Notes: generated by a model from the sequence alone, not told the origin. 64,000 nucleotides of DNA from Diphasiastrum complanatum (GCA_029204225.1 CM055100.1:3385089-3449088), one strand, 5' to 3'. Numbered from the stretch's first letter, positions 11,389 to 24,130 are shown. Made by a program: numbers and translations.

Positions 11389-11618
11389 GTAAGTAATTGC
11401 TCTTTGTCAAAACAAATCCATCATCTTTCCCTATTGCTGCTGTCCTTATGTTTCTTCTTGTTTTGGGTTACTGCTGCTCAATGAAAGCCACCATGTATAT
11501 CCCAGCTCCTCTCCGAGAAGATCTCGGCAGTCAATGCTGTGATTATCTCTTTAAACATAAAAAGTCATCGCTGCTTCTTTCTCTTGCTTTTTTCTAACCC
11601 CAGCACCTACTTGGGTCG
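11389..11618 (-). promoter_or_regulatory. Upstream region of the hydrolase gene
   Basis: This 230-bp stretch separates the hydrolase ATG from the first unit of a tandem repeat and should hold its 5' UTR and proximal promoter. Read on the minus strand it is AG-rich near the ATG. I see no convincing TATA box. Confidence 0.35.
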
Positions 11619-12140
11619 CTCCAAAAACTTAATGGATTTTTGGTGACTATTCTGCCCATTTCTGAACAGATTAAAAAGCAAAATAGTCACCTGTTTTTTT
11701 AAAAAAAAAATTAGTGCAGATTATGCCTGCCATCTGCCACGTGGCAGCATTGGATTGGTCTCAAATTTTTTTCTTGCTGATTTTGCTTGCACCTGCCACA
11801 TGGCAGCTAAGGATTGGTTTAAAAAGGATCCAAAAATCCATTACGCAATGGAAGGAGCCGGGCAGAGGATTTCCAAAATTTCTCCAAAAACTTAATGGAT
11901 TTTTGGTGACTATTCTGCCCATTTCTGAACAGATTAAAAAGCAGAATAGTCACCTGTTTTTTTAAAAAAAAAATTAGTCCAGATTATGCCTGCCATCTGC
12001 CACGTGGCAGCATTGGATTTGTCTCAAATTTTTTTAGTGCTGATTTTGCTTGCACCTGCCACATGGCAACTAAGGATTGGTTTAAAAAGGGTCCAAAAAT
12101 CCATTACGCAATGGAAGGAGCCGGGCAGAGGATTTCCAGA
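11619..12140. repeat. Tandem duplication of a 263-bp unit
   Basis: CTCCAAAAACTTAATGG at 11619 recurs at 11882. Both units contain TGACTATTCTGCCC, CTGCCACGTGGCAG and AATGGAAGGAGCCGGGCAGAGG with few differences. CTGCCACGTGGCAG is a perfect palindrome with a CACGTG core. The second unit runs directly into the palindrome at 12111. Confidence 0.9.
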
Positions 12141-12229
12141 ATTTTTTTAGGCTCGGCCCGGAGGGGCCGAGCCTAAAAAATTCTGGAAATCCTTACCGGG
12201 CAGAATGGCCTCTGCCCGGCCCCTTCCAT
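12111..12229. repeat. Large imperfect palindrome, possible mobile-element end
   Basis: The left arm 12111-12159 begins ATGGAAGGAGCCGGGCAGAG and ends GGCTCGGCCC. After a GGAG loop the right arm 12164-12229 starts GGGCCGAGCC and ends GCCCGGCCCCTTCCAT. The right arm carries an extra 18 bp (TTACCGGGCAGAATGGCC) and single mismatches. The GC-rich arms contrast with AT-rich surroundings. It could be a folded-back miniature transposon or a fused pair of terminal repeats. No target duplication is evident. Confidence 0.8.
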
Positions 12230-12960
12230 AATAAGAAAGTGTTTCTTCTTCTTTTATATATTGCTCCTCAATCCAAAGTTCAAACCTCATTACTAACTAT
12301 TTTTTTAAAAATAAAAAACAATTGCTACCCATCCCAGCATGTGACAATTTGCTGCCCATTCCAGCATGTAGATACATGGCAGCGCACTGCGTTGGACCAA
12401 TTGTCACTTAACAAGAGTCCCATTATCACATACTCTGGGACCTAGAGTAAGTGAATACCTTTTTTTAATGTAAAACACAATGGTCTTTCCAATTATTATA
12501 CTGAAGTATTTTTAAGCTTAATGGTGGGAGATACTTGATTTCTAAAATTAGGGAAAACACGAATCAAGGCGTAGATTTGTGTGAGATAGAATAGCATCCT
12601 ACATGCTATGTGTTGTATCAGAGGAGCTCCTTGTTGACCCTGGTAGCGGGGAGGCAAGGTTGGACACCCTACACATGTGTAGGACCATTGCCACCCTACG
12701 TAAAAGCAAACATAAAGTAGTGCAATTTCAATGACATCACTTGTGAGTTCTTGGAAAGAGACAACTACACAAGATTGACTTAGAGAAGAACGACTCGGGC
12801 TTAAACACATCTCAAATGTTGGAAAAAACACACTACGAGCATGTAGGAATTGCAGTACGAGTGATGTGGTTGATCGATTCCATTCAAAGCACAATAAATC
12901 TAATATGAAAAGGCTTCATCTTCAATGCATTGACACCCTTATGATTCCATTACAAAGACT
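12230..12960. other. No recognisable feature
   Basis: No coding homology, primer site, LTR end or clear repeat is visible. Open frames on either strand have no recognisable domain. Confidence 0.35.
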
Positions 12961-13430
12961 CCTTTGGTCTCAGGTTTGAGCCTCCCCTTGGAAACCAAGG
13001 AGCATTACAAAGACTCACTCAAGGGTGTTGGCTCAATTGGTTATCTTGACATCCAAAGTTTCTTTGGTCTCAAGTTCGAGCCTCCCCTTGAAAACCAAGA
13101 AGCATTACAAAGACTCAACCAACGGGGTTGGCTCAGTTGGTTAGCTTGACATCCAAAGTTTCTTTGGTCTCAGGTTCGAGCCTCCCCTTGAAAACCAAGA
13201 AGCATTACAAAGACTCACCCAAAGGGGTTGGCCTAGTTGGTTAGCTTGGCATCCAAAGTTTCTTTGGTCCCAAGTTCAAGCCTCCCCTGGAAACCAAGAA
13301 GCATTACAAACTCACCCAAAGGGGTTGGCCTAGTTGGTTAGCTTGGCATCCCAAGTTTCTTTGGTCCCAAGTTCGAGCCTCCCTTGGAAACCAAGAAGCA
13401 TTACAAAGACTCGCCTTGGAAACCTAAGAT
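12961..13430 (+). repeat. Tandem array of a tRNA-like (SINE-like) repeat
   Basis: Five CTTTGGTCYCA sites at 12962, 13062, 13162, 13262 and 13359 give a 97-100-bp period. Full units read GGGGTTGGCTCAGTTGGTTAG, then about 25 bp, then CTCAGGTTCGAGCCTCCCC. TGGCTCAGTTGG matches the RNA polymerase III A box and GGTTCGAGCC approximates the B box, 32 bp apart as in a tRNA gene. AAGGGG upstream and CCCCTT downstream could pair like an acceptor stem, but T-arm pairing is poor, so this is tRNA-derived and not a working tRNA gene. Units are joined by AAGCATTACAAAGACTCA. The same repeat lies antisense in C2. Confidence 0.75.
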
Positions 13431-13720
13431 GCATCACAAAGCCTCACCCACCCAGGTTCGGTTCTCTACAATTTCACGAGCTGATAATATCAAAAAGTAT
13501 CACAAAGCCTTGTTCAATTCTCTATGATTTCACGAGTTGATATGATAAATAGCAAAAAACACTACAAAGCCTCTGTTCGATTCTCGATCCCATGAGTTCA
13601 TAATACTAAGCATTACAAAGCCTCTACTCCTACTCCTACTCCTCACAAATAATGCTCGGTGTATAATGCTTGAGTTGGGCTCGCCCACTTAGGTTCAATT
13701 CTATGTGATTCCACCGATGG
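13431..13720 (+). repeat. Degenerate second family of tRNA-like repeats
   Basis: Repeats of the form CACAAAGCCT..GGTTCGGTTCTCTA..TTTCACGAG occur near 13437, 13500, 13561 and 13612 with strong divergence. GGTTCGGTTCT and GTTCGATTCT resemble B boxes. A last trace is AGGTTCAATTCTATG at about 13690. Confidence 0.5.

Positions 13721-15603
<1,883 letters not shown>

Positions 15604-15670
<67 letters not shown>
15604..15670. repeat. (CT)n microsatellite
   Basis: About 66 bp of pure CT repeat preceded by a CT-rich stretch. Confidence 0.95.
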
Positions 15671-15672
<2 letters not shown>

Positions 15673-16444
15673 GATACTCAATTACATTTCGATCATTTAT
15701 TTATGCTTTGCTGGGTGGTATCTAAGTCATCTGAACCATGAGTCTTGCACTCCAAAAAGTTTTTTTAAATTTAAAAACTCCGCAATAAACTTTATCTCCA
15801 TTTTCGTTGGTCATGATACTCCCTATTACATCCTACGGATGAGATTGGTTACCTCCTCCATAAGGCATGTGTTGGATGGGGTTGCCTAACCTCATCTTTC
15901 ACGTGGAAGATGAGGAGACAAGATATAAAAGAGTGGGTTATTTCCACACCTCCTCCTTCTCCTCTTCCTATGTTTCATGCTCTCTTATGCTCTTTGATCA
16001 GTGGCGCCCATCTACGATCAGGTTTCCAGCACAATCATGCATTCCATTATGTGATGCTTCAATACACATTTACATGTACTTTGTTGTTTGCTAGTATACA
16101 TGATAAGTGCTTGATTGATAGTAAGTTTCCTCACAAATTATGGTTGAGGGAGGGCACAAGATCGCGATCCAAAAACTCTATTTTACTAGTTTTGAGTATG
16201 TATCCTTTGATTAGTAAAGGCAAGCACACCTTTTGCAAATGATTGATGGCTATCAAAATGCTACTTGTAGTGCTTAAATGAATGCACTTTTGCTTGTATG
16301 AATAGCATTTGGTATATGTATGAAGAAAGAAACAAAATTTTACGTATGAGTTGCGGAAGAACATGATGACTTTCATCAAATATGAGAATTGTGGATTTTC
16401 TGCTGCGCATGAGTCTCGTAGGTGATTCTCCTTCAGGCAATAAG
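15671..16444. other. No recognisable feature
   Basis: The open frames here show no domain I recognise, and the sequence has no obvious repeat structure. Confidence 0.3.
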
Positions 16445-17296
16445 TGTTAAAATATCACTTCCAACTTGTTGTATCTTGTAGATCTCAAGTTATTTGAGCT
16501 TGATAGGATCTCACACGTGTGGAGTCTATTCCCACATGTGAAAGAATGTACATAAGTCATTTTTATTAAGTTAGATTGGTTTTAGCTTGATCTACACTAG
16601 TGTGAAATTGACCTTTGAGTAGAATCTTGAAAATGGTCAAATTGGTCAAACTTTTTGTAAATATATTGGACTTCCATGTGAATGAGTTATTACTCACACA
16701 TGTCAAGAAACCATTCACACGTGTGGATAAGCTTCTAGAAGATAAGACAGAAAGATTCCATTAGATCCTATTTTATAGGAAATATTCCTATAAATGTGGA
16801 AGACTAGTTTTTTGTTTTCTAACCAAAGAGAATAGTCAACTTTGGGAAATGAGCACATATGACTCCCATTGGTGGATTTGGATGACTAGGCACTCTTCAC
16901 ACGTGTGAAGGCCTACTGGACAGTACACAGCTCATGGATGTACTTGATCTATAAAGAGATCAACCAAATCAATAACAAATTGATGTGACATTGGCAAATT
17001 CTAATTTTGTTTAGATTTCCACATTTGTCTTGAGTTTTGATGAATGAAATGCATTTGTAAGTTAATGTACTTTACTCTCTGTAAACATGCCATACTGGTA
17101 CTGTCCTCCACACGTGTGAGGCCGCCCATCCATGTGTTTGATCATTTGATCCATTGCTCTTGCTTAAATCATAGTGTAAAGCATCTAGATCAAGATCTAA
17201 CATCTAGAACTTGATAGATCTTTGGATTAAGCAATCAATAACTCTTAATGATTGATAGTACAATCAATATTTGTCCTTTTTCTCTGAAAATTGACA
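16445..17296 (+). repeat. Ty1/copia LTR (element body missing)
   Basis: The right end TTGACA abuts a tRNA-Met primer site at 17297. The left end is placed at TGTTAAAATATC, which pairs approximately with TTGACA; that end is less certain. The LTR is about 852 bp. It carries four perfect CACACGTGTG palindromes at 16512, 16716, 16898 and 17109, and a fifth lies just downstream at 17461. Confidence 0.7.
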
Positions 17297-17760
17297 TGGT
17301 ATCAGAGCCAAGTCTAAGAGTGATCTAAATGATTAATAGTACTTGAGAAATCATTGACCATTTGTTGTTTTTGAGTTCTAATTGAGAGGGCGAGTTCAAA
17401 GAGAGAAGTAACATCATTGTTTTTCGTCAAGATCGATTTTTGGGCTGCTGAAGTACTGTCCACACGTGTGAAATCTAACAACAACCTTCAAATTAACTTC
17501 CATAAGTGTTTTTGATCCAAAAAAGTGCATACTAGTCCAAAATTCAAGGTTTTTAGTGCATTGTCTAGATCTAGGTTCAATTTATTGAATGCTAATGATC
17601 AAATAGTGATTTGAGTCATTGAAGTAATTCATTTTGAAGCATTAGATCAGATCTTTAAGGCTGATTTGTTCAAATCTTAAGTGTGTGTGGAATAATAAAC
17701 CAATTTGAACTAGAATCAATTTCTTTGTGGGGTGAATTGCTAGGATATTTGTAGTTGAGC
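17297..17760 (+). other. Primer-binding site and leader of the 16445 copia element
   Basis: TGGTATCAGAGCC at 17297-17309 is the tRNA-Met primer site. The leader follows with GAGAGGGCGAGTTC, like the GGGCGAG segments after the primer sites of C2 and C6. No gag follows, so the element is truncated at about 17760. Confidence 0.7.
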
Positions 17761-17762
17761 GG

Positions 17763-18240
17763 ATGGTTTCGCCTTCGTTTGGAAATCCAAGTGTCTGTAT
17801 CAACAAAATGTCGAACGGGATAATTTGTTTATTTGGGCTGAATGGGATCCTGAAGAATTTGTTCTCAGCATCAAAGGTGGAATATACTGCTCTCATGACG
17901 CATTTCCATTGCTGCCATGTACATGTAGGAAGGTGGATATTTAGCTTGGCCAGGAGTGGATTCAATCTTTGCTGCCAACTCTAGGATTGTTACCGAGTGG
18001 ATTTCTGCCATAAATCTGTGTAGTTTGGGTTGGTTCAGAATCGATTTCGATTGCCAACCTGACGCCATGATGTGATGTGGCAATCAAAGTGGCCGAGAGC
18101 ATGAGCTTGTGTAAACACACCGAAGAGAATAAAAGGCAAGTGCAAACCAAAAATTTTGGGTGAATTTTTTGAGAATTTTTGGCACAGTCTCTCCAGCACA
18201 CCCATAGAATGAATTGGCACAAGGGTAGGTGTTATGGCCA
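17763..18240 (-). other. Possible gypsy leader and gag start
   Basis: On the minus strand a GC-richer stretch, TGGCGTCAGGTTGGCAATCG, is followed by a short frame MAEIHSVTILELAAKIES. Its position upstream of an opposite-facing gypsy pol suggests retroelement origin, but no definite gag signature is visible. I leave it unassigned. Confidence 0.25.
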
Positions 18241-18339
18241 TATTCAGTTATGGACATGGAATAGTCCTAATATGGTAAACCGGCCCTCCAGTGTTCGAGA
18301 TCATTGGTCATGCCGAGATTTAATTTCACATCAAGGCCA

Positions 18340-19030
18340 ATTGGTGACTAATGACCTTGAACAACTCCATAAGAAACCCAAATCTGACACTTTTTTGGAT
18401 TTAAGAAAATCTGGTACTTGCGGCAATATTCAAATACTTTTTCCAATAGATCTAGGTGGTCTGTATCTGTGCTATGGATTCCAAGGTCATCCAAATAAAT
18501 TTCAAGAAATTTTTGTAGATAATCTTTGAAAGCAAACTGCATTACTCTTTGGAATGAACTAGGTGCATTACAGAGTCCAAACGACATTACTTTATAAGCA
18601 TAAGTCCCCCATTCTGTTGCAAAAGCTGTTTTGTGACGATCTGCAGGTGCAATATTGACCTGGTTGTATCCACTAAATCCATCCAAAAAACTGTAAGCTT
18701 ATGCTCCAACAAGGCGGTCCAAAATGCTTTTAGTGAAAGGTAACGGAAAGTGATCCTTCTGCGTCACTTTGTTCAAGGGCTTGAGATTCACAAAAATTCT
18801 CAATTTCTTATTCTTCTTAGAAACAATGACAATTGGTGAAACCCATTCAGTATGATCGATCTCATAAATGAAATTGGCTTCAAGCAACCTTTGTAGCTCT
18901 TTCTTTATCAAATCTGTAACATTAGGATTACAGCGATAGAACTTTGTGGAACCGCATCAGGTATTAAGGGTATTGTATGCTCAATAACTGATGTCAGAAT
19001 CCCTTTGAGATCTTTATAGGTCCAAGCAAA
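18340..19030 (-). pseudogene. Ty3/gypsy pol relic (reverse transcriptase core)
   Basis: Read on the minus strand it enters with a CFAWTYKDLKGI-like linker and then FYRCNPNVTDLIKKEL. The RT follows: DHTEWVSPIVIVSKK, DGFSGYNQVNIAP, TAFATEWGTYAYKVM, FGLCNAPSSFQR and the catalytic YLDD motif at about 18487-18498. A TAA at 18697-18699 interrupts it between LVGA and AYSFLDGF. Homology stops at about 18340, so RNase H and integrase are absent. Confidence 0.85.
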
Positions 19031-19044
19031 GCAATCTTGATACT

Positions 19045-20437
19045 TGAGCCGTTACTACCGTTGCAACCCGAATTATACAAAACTGATCAAGCGGGAGTTG
19101 CAAAAGCTGATGGATGCAGATTTCATTTACGAGATCGAGCACACGGAATGGGTATCACCGATAGTTATAGTACCCAAGAAGAATGGCAAAATGCGGATCT
19201 GTGTGAATCTGAAGGCGCTAAATGCAGTCACCAAAAAGGACCATTTTCCTTTACCATTTATGGAAAGTGTCCTCGACAGGGTAGCTGGCGCCGAAGCCTA
19301 CAGTTTTTTGGACGGCTTCAGCGGCTACAACCAAGTGAAAATAGCCCCCCAGGACCAGCACAAGACAGCATTTGCCACAGAATGGGGAACCTATGCCTAT
19401 AAAGTGATGCCATTCGGACTTTGCAATGCCCCAAGCACTTTCCAGTGAGTCATGCAGGTGGCATTCAAAGATTATTTGCAAAAATTTCTGGAAATTTTCT
19501 TGGACGATCTGTGCATGCATGGACCAGATTCTGAACACTTATCCAATTTGGAGAAGGTGTTACAAAAATGTCGCGAATACTAGATCTCTCTGAATCCAGA
19601 AAAATGTCAATTCTGGGTGACACATAGCTTGATTCTCGGCCATATAGTGTCAAGACACGGGATCGCCACAGATCTATCAAAGATCAGGATCATTATTGAT
19701 CTACCACCACCGGGGACGATCCACGAGGTCTACATTTTCATGGGTCATGCTAACTAATATAGGATCGTTATTCTTGATTTTGTGGAGTTAGCCAAACCAA
19801 TCTACAAACTCACAATGGATCCACATTTGAATGAGGAGGCCCTAAAGGCTTTCTGAAAGCTTAAGGATGTATTGGTTTCAGCAGCAATCTTACACCCACC
19901 CAATTGGTCCATTGAGTTTCACGTGCATACGGACGCATCAAAGTATGCAGTTGGAGCAGTCTTAACCCAGCCAGGTGAACACAAAAAGGATTTTCCAATC
20001 CGGTTTGCAAGCCGACAGCTCAATGAAAATATCATTGTGCGCTTCGGATGCCCGGTGGAGCTATCAGTGATTGCGGAAGCCATTTCATCAATGAGACCAT
20101 CAAGGTCCTGTTGGAGGAATTCTTCGTGATCCACAGAACTAGTACGCCTTATTATCCTCATGGTAATGGGCAAGCAGAATCATCCAATAAGATCCTGTGT
20201 AGCATGCTCACAAAAATAGTTGAAGCTAGCAGATCAAATTGGGAACACAAGTTGCATGCTGCACTGTGGGCATTCAAGACAGCATATAAAGGAAGCACTG
20301 ATCAAACACCCTTCCAATTGGTATCTGGTCAAGATGCTGTGATGCCAGTAGAGTTTTTAGTTCTTTCATTAAGGATTGCCACTGCACAACGTTTTAATGA
20401 GTCCAAATCTCTACAACTACGCCACGAATCAAACTAG
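19045..20437 (+). pseudogene. Ty3/gypsy RT - partial RNase H - partial integrase relic
   Basis: From YYRCNPNYTKLIKREL at about 19050 the frame gives the RT (EHTEWVSPIVIVPKK, DGFSGYNQVKIAP, FLDD at about 19498) with stops after PSTFQ, in CREY*ISLNP and in KAF*KLKD. The RNase H start follows (HTDASKYAVGAVLTQ, IRFASRQLN). At about 20035 it jumps into the integrase (RFGCP, ISDCGSHFINETIKVL, GNGQAESSNKIL, LWAFKTAYKG) and ends at a stop at 20435-20437. The junction removes the end of RNase H and the N-terminal zinc region and first catalytic aspartate of integrase. Confidence 0.87.
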
Positions 20438-20549
20438 ATCCATCAAGATTCAGCCAGATCTGGCAAGATCGGGGAAATCCAACAAAATCCAAGGAGGATC
20501 CAAATCTAGATAGGATAAAAAAAGAAGCAGATCATCAAATTGACTATCT

Positions 20550-22223
20550 TTATCACTTTTTGATATTCCAAATTGTCCGAACAAAGGACTAGTGCACCAC
20601 CTAAACCATGTACATTTTAACTCGTTCGACACTATAGAGCACTGAAGGTAATGTAGCTTCTCAAGGTTCATGGATATTCCATGTTTTGTATGGTTGGTGC
20701 TACTGACCATCTCAAACCAGTCATCACCCACAACCTTGGATTCACCACACCCAACATCTTACCCATCTTGCCCATGCTGAGAGTGCACCATATTCTCGAC
20801 ATCTTTAAGGGTTTTGTGGCTTTTGTCAAGGCCAGAGGCAAACTTTGTTCTTGCTTCATCCAGCTCGGCATTAATATCGTTCTACAATATTTGATATAGA
20901 TACTTTAGAACTAAGATTGCCCAAAAATGTATCTTATGGTTATTAAATACTTTTTTACTGTAGTCAATACCTCGTACAAGACCCATGCTAGGAAGAAACG
21001 TGTAAGCGGGTACCACGTACTGTTTCCTCGCTTCAATTTGATGGCCCTGATTCGTTCCACCTCTACAAGCTCCGCATCAGTAAATGTTTTCTTAAAATAG
21101 TCATGTCACACTCACAAAGTCATATGACGCTGTATAATTGATCTCCCAATTCAGTCTTCACGACTTTGATCTCATTGAGCCTGTGCATTGACAACCAAGA
21201 GTAAAACAATGAATGATGCATCCAAACAAAAATTTCATTTTGTTATTTCTTGATTGAATACATACCAACTAACTCTATTTTATAACAAAAGTGTACTTGT
21301 TGATCCTAGTCATGGAGGAAAGGAGCATGATGGAGGTCGCTGCATCTGGCGAGATGAAACTAGCACGCACCATGACATGCTTGATGATGTCACATGCGTA
21401 GTCCTCTCGAATGGCCTCCATTCAAGTTCACAATCGATGATTCCCATCCACCAAATAAACATTCTTCCTGCCAGGCCGTTCCAATGCGGATCAGTGGCAA
21501 CACAGTCCTGACTCAACCTCTTCCATATTGGGTCCCATAGAGTCTTTGCATGATCCTTAACTAGTACCGGTTGTCCAGTGGTTATAGACTTTGAAAGGAC
21601 AAAATCACCTTTCTCCATTATATAGCCATCTCACTTGAGAATGTCCTTCAATTTCAATTTCTGCTTACCTATTGTATGAATAGCCTTGTGCGCCAGTATG
21701 CGACACAAAGGCACTAGAGGAGGCGAGTCCCGAACTATTCTAAAATGGGCAAGTGTAGTAGACAGCATGTGTAGATGAAATGACAGTGGAAAGGAACCAA
21801 TATCATCTAGCACTTTCTTACGTCTCTTAGTTTTGTCAGGGGTGTCATCAATTTTAGTATGCTCCAAATCTTCCATGGATAGAGTTGCCTCCCCATGCAC
21901 ATCAGTCTCCACATTAGCTATATCACCTCTCTCTTCAGGTGCGACTTCAATCATAATCTAAGTCAATGAAATTTGATAATCAGTAACATTTTCCAAACAA
22001 ACATTGACAACATATCACGAGATAGCGACTTTGTAAAATAAGAGTATTAGAAACATAACCTCGTCTGCGTTATCCAAGGGTTGCACCTCATCTGAAATCT
22101 GTTGAGCACAAACCAAGGTATACCGCAAAAGTTTATAAGACAAATTTGAATCAAGGCACAGATCTCAATTGTGTGTTTACAAAAGTAGATCCTTACATTG
22201 GGGCTGTCTGTAGTATTTTCCAT
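20550..22223 (-). pseudogene. ParB-like/DNA methyltransferase gene, copy A (5' part)
   Basis: Five coding blocks with GT..AG borders can be read on the minus strand: 22197-22223 (start MENTTDSPN), 22060-22098 (ISDEVQPLDNADE), 21297-21957, 20971-21180 (FTDAELVEVERI, LTRFFLAWVLYE) and 20763-20881 (NDINAELDEARTKF). Further coding to about 20550 has DDWFEMVSS and FRWCTSPLFGQFG. The third block carries GDFVLSKSITTGQPVLVKDH and, after a frame break, LVDGNHRL, the signature of the ParB/sulfiredoxin-type fold. Stops (LK*DGYIMEK, HRL*T*MEA) and indels show it is not functional. It ends where gypsy sequence begins and so lacks the methyltransferase C-terminus seen in copy B. Domain naming rests on motif resemblance only. 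Confidence 0.65.
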
Positions 22224-22539
22224 GACAATTTTTTTTGTTGCCGGTACTCCTTGTCACCTTAGTCGTTGTCTTCCTTTTTTTGTTTTTCCATAACTGCTCA
22301 TATGAATTTTATGGATTATTAAAAAGCATCGTAAATCAGAAAACAACAAAATGTTGGCAGTGCATTAATACTAACAAAAAACATACCAACATTCTAATAA
22401 CACTAATATACTACCATCTTTTTAGCGCAAGCTAAATATGAAAATCCATGTGCTCTAAACATTAACACTAACATAGAAATAAAACCAAGTTAATGAACAA
22501 TAATGAATTTGTTAGTAGAATCAATAATGGAAATTGATT
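22224..22539. other. Upstream flank of copy A
   Basis: AT-rich; should contain the 5' region of the ParB-like gene copy. No TATA or transposon end can be placed with confidence. Confidence 0.3.
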
Positions 22540-24130
22540 AGTGAAATCAATAAGTAACTAGTCAAACACTCTTCTGGATCATGCAAAAGAACTTCTAGAA
22601 AAGCATGCTCGAGAACTGGTAGTGCAAGCCCATATGAAAAAGGCCTCCTGGTTAAACAGGAGGCTTTTTGGCACTTACCTCCACACTGTCCTAGATGTGG
22701 CCGATGGTTCTTGCCCTGTCGCTTTCTTTGATCAATCAGTGGAATCAATAAGTAACTCAGTCAAATGCTCTTCTAGCACCTACAAAAGAGCTCATGCCAT
22801 TGAGCTTGTAGAAAAGCATGCTCGAGAACTAGTAGTGCAAGCCCATATGAAAATGGCCTCTTGGTTAACCAGGTGACCTTTTTGGCACTTACTTCCACGC
22901 TCTTCTAGATGCGGCCTATGGTTCTTTCCCAGTTGCTATCGATCAGTGGAATCAATAAGTAATTCTAGCACCTGCAAAAGAGCTCATGCCATTGAGCTTC
23001 TAGAAAAACATGCCCAAGAATTGGTCGTGCAAGCCCATATGAATGGCCTTGCGGTGACCTAACCAGGAGGCCTTTTTGGCACTTGCCTCCACGCTCTCCT
23101 AGTTGCGGCTTGTGGTTGCTTGCTAAGTCGCTCCTATGGAAATCGATCAGTGGAATCAATAAGTAATTCAATTAAATGCTCTTCTAGCACCTACAAAATA
23201 GCTCATGTCATTGAGCGTCTAGAAAAGCATGCTGAGAACTGGTGGTGCAAGCCCATATGAAAAAGGCCTCCTGGTTAGGTCGCACTTACCGCTGGCGACC
23301 TAACCAGGAGGTCTTTTTGGTACTTACCTCCACGCTCTCCTAGATGCGGCCTGTGATTCTTGCCCGGTGGCTTTCTTTGATGATCGATCAATGGAATCAA
23401 TAAGTAACTCAGTCAAACACTCTTCTAGAACTTGCAAAGAGATCATGCCATTGAGCTTCTAGAAAAACATGCTCGATAACTAGTAGTGCAAGCCCATATG
23501 AAAAAGGCCTCCTGGTTAACCAAGAGGCCTTTTTGGCACTTACCTCCATGCTCTCCTAGATGCAGCCCGTGGTTCTTGCCCAGTCGCTTTCTTTGACGAT
23601 CGATCAGTGGAATCAATAAGTAACTCAGTCAAACGCTCTTTTAGCACCTGCAAAAGAGCTCATGCCATTGAGCTTCTAGAAAAGCATGCTCGAGAACTGG
23701 TAGTGCAAGCCCATATGAAAATGGCCTCCTGGTTAGGGGTCGCCAACGACCGAACCGGGAGACCTTTCTGGCACTTATCTCCACGCTCCTGTAGCACCTG
23801 CAAAAGAGCTCATGCCATTGAGCTTCTAGAAAAGCATGCTCGAGGACTGGTAGTGCGAGCCCATATGAAAAAGTCCTGCTGGTTAGGTCATCGACGACTT
23901 AACCAGGAGGCTTTTTTGGCACTTACCTCCACGCTCTCCTAGATGTAGCCTGTGGTTGCTTGCCGAGTCGCTCCTATGGAAATCAATCAATGGAATCAAT
24001 AAGTAACTCAGTCAAACGCTCTTCTAGCACATGCAAAAGAGCTCATGCCATCGAGCTTCTAGAAAAGCATGCTTGAGAATTGGTAGTGCAAGCCCATATG
24101 AAAATGGCCTCCTGGTTACTTATCTCTTGG
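22540..24130 (+). repeat. Satellite array A with a palindrome in each unit
   Basis: About eight units of 150-240 bp. Each contains TCAATAAGTAACTCAGTCAAA, GCTCATGCCATTGAGCTTCT, GAAAAGCATGCTCGAGAA and GTGCAAGCCCATATGAAAA, followed by a palindrome of the form AAGGCCTCCTGGTTA..TAACCAGGAGGCCTTTTTGG. Palindromes start near 22641, 22852, 23043, 23264, 23501, 23719, 23869 and 24104; their loops differ in length (none, GGTCGTCGACGACC-like, or longer). The last copy is truncated to one arm. A second array of the same unit is at 47796. Confidence 0.9.

Noticed and set aside
11011-11484. 157-codon plus-strand frame opposite the hydrolase gene.
   Set aside because: It is a shadow of the hydrolase coding strand without its own domain.
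12961-13430. Genuine tRNA genes.
   Set aside because: A and B boxes are present, but T-arm pairing is poor and no anticodon arm can be drawn with confidence.
20450-20731. Apparent catalytic DPPW motif (LDLDPPWILLDF) in the last frame of ParB-like copy A.
   Set aside because: It lies beyond the point where copies A and B stop matching, inside a low-complexity GATCC-rich junction, so it is most likely chance.
23264-23325. Rho-independent terminator hairpins (GC stem followed by TTTTT).
   Set aside because: They resemble bacterial terminators but lie in tandem satellite units of a plant genome with no bacterial operon nearby.
22540-24130. CRISPR-like array of repeats and spacers.
   Set aside because: Units are 150-240 bp, the 'spacers' are themselves conserved, and the genome is eukaryotic; this is a satellite.
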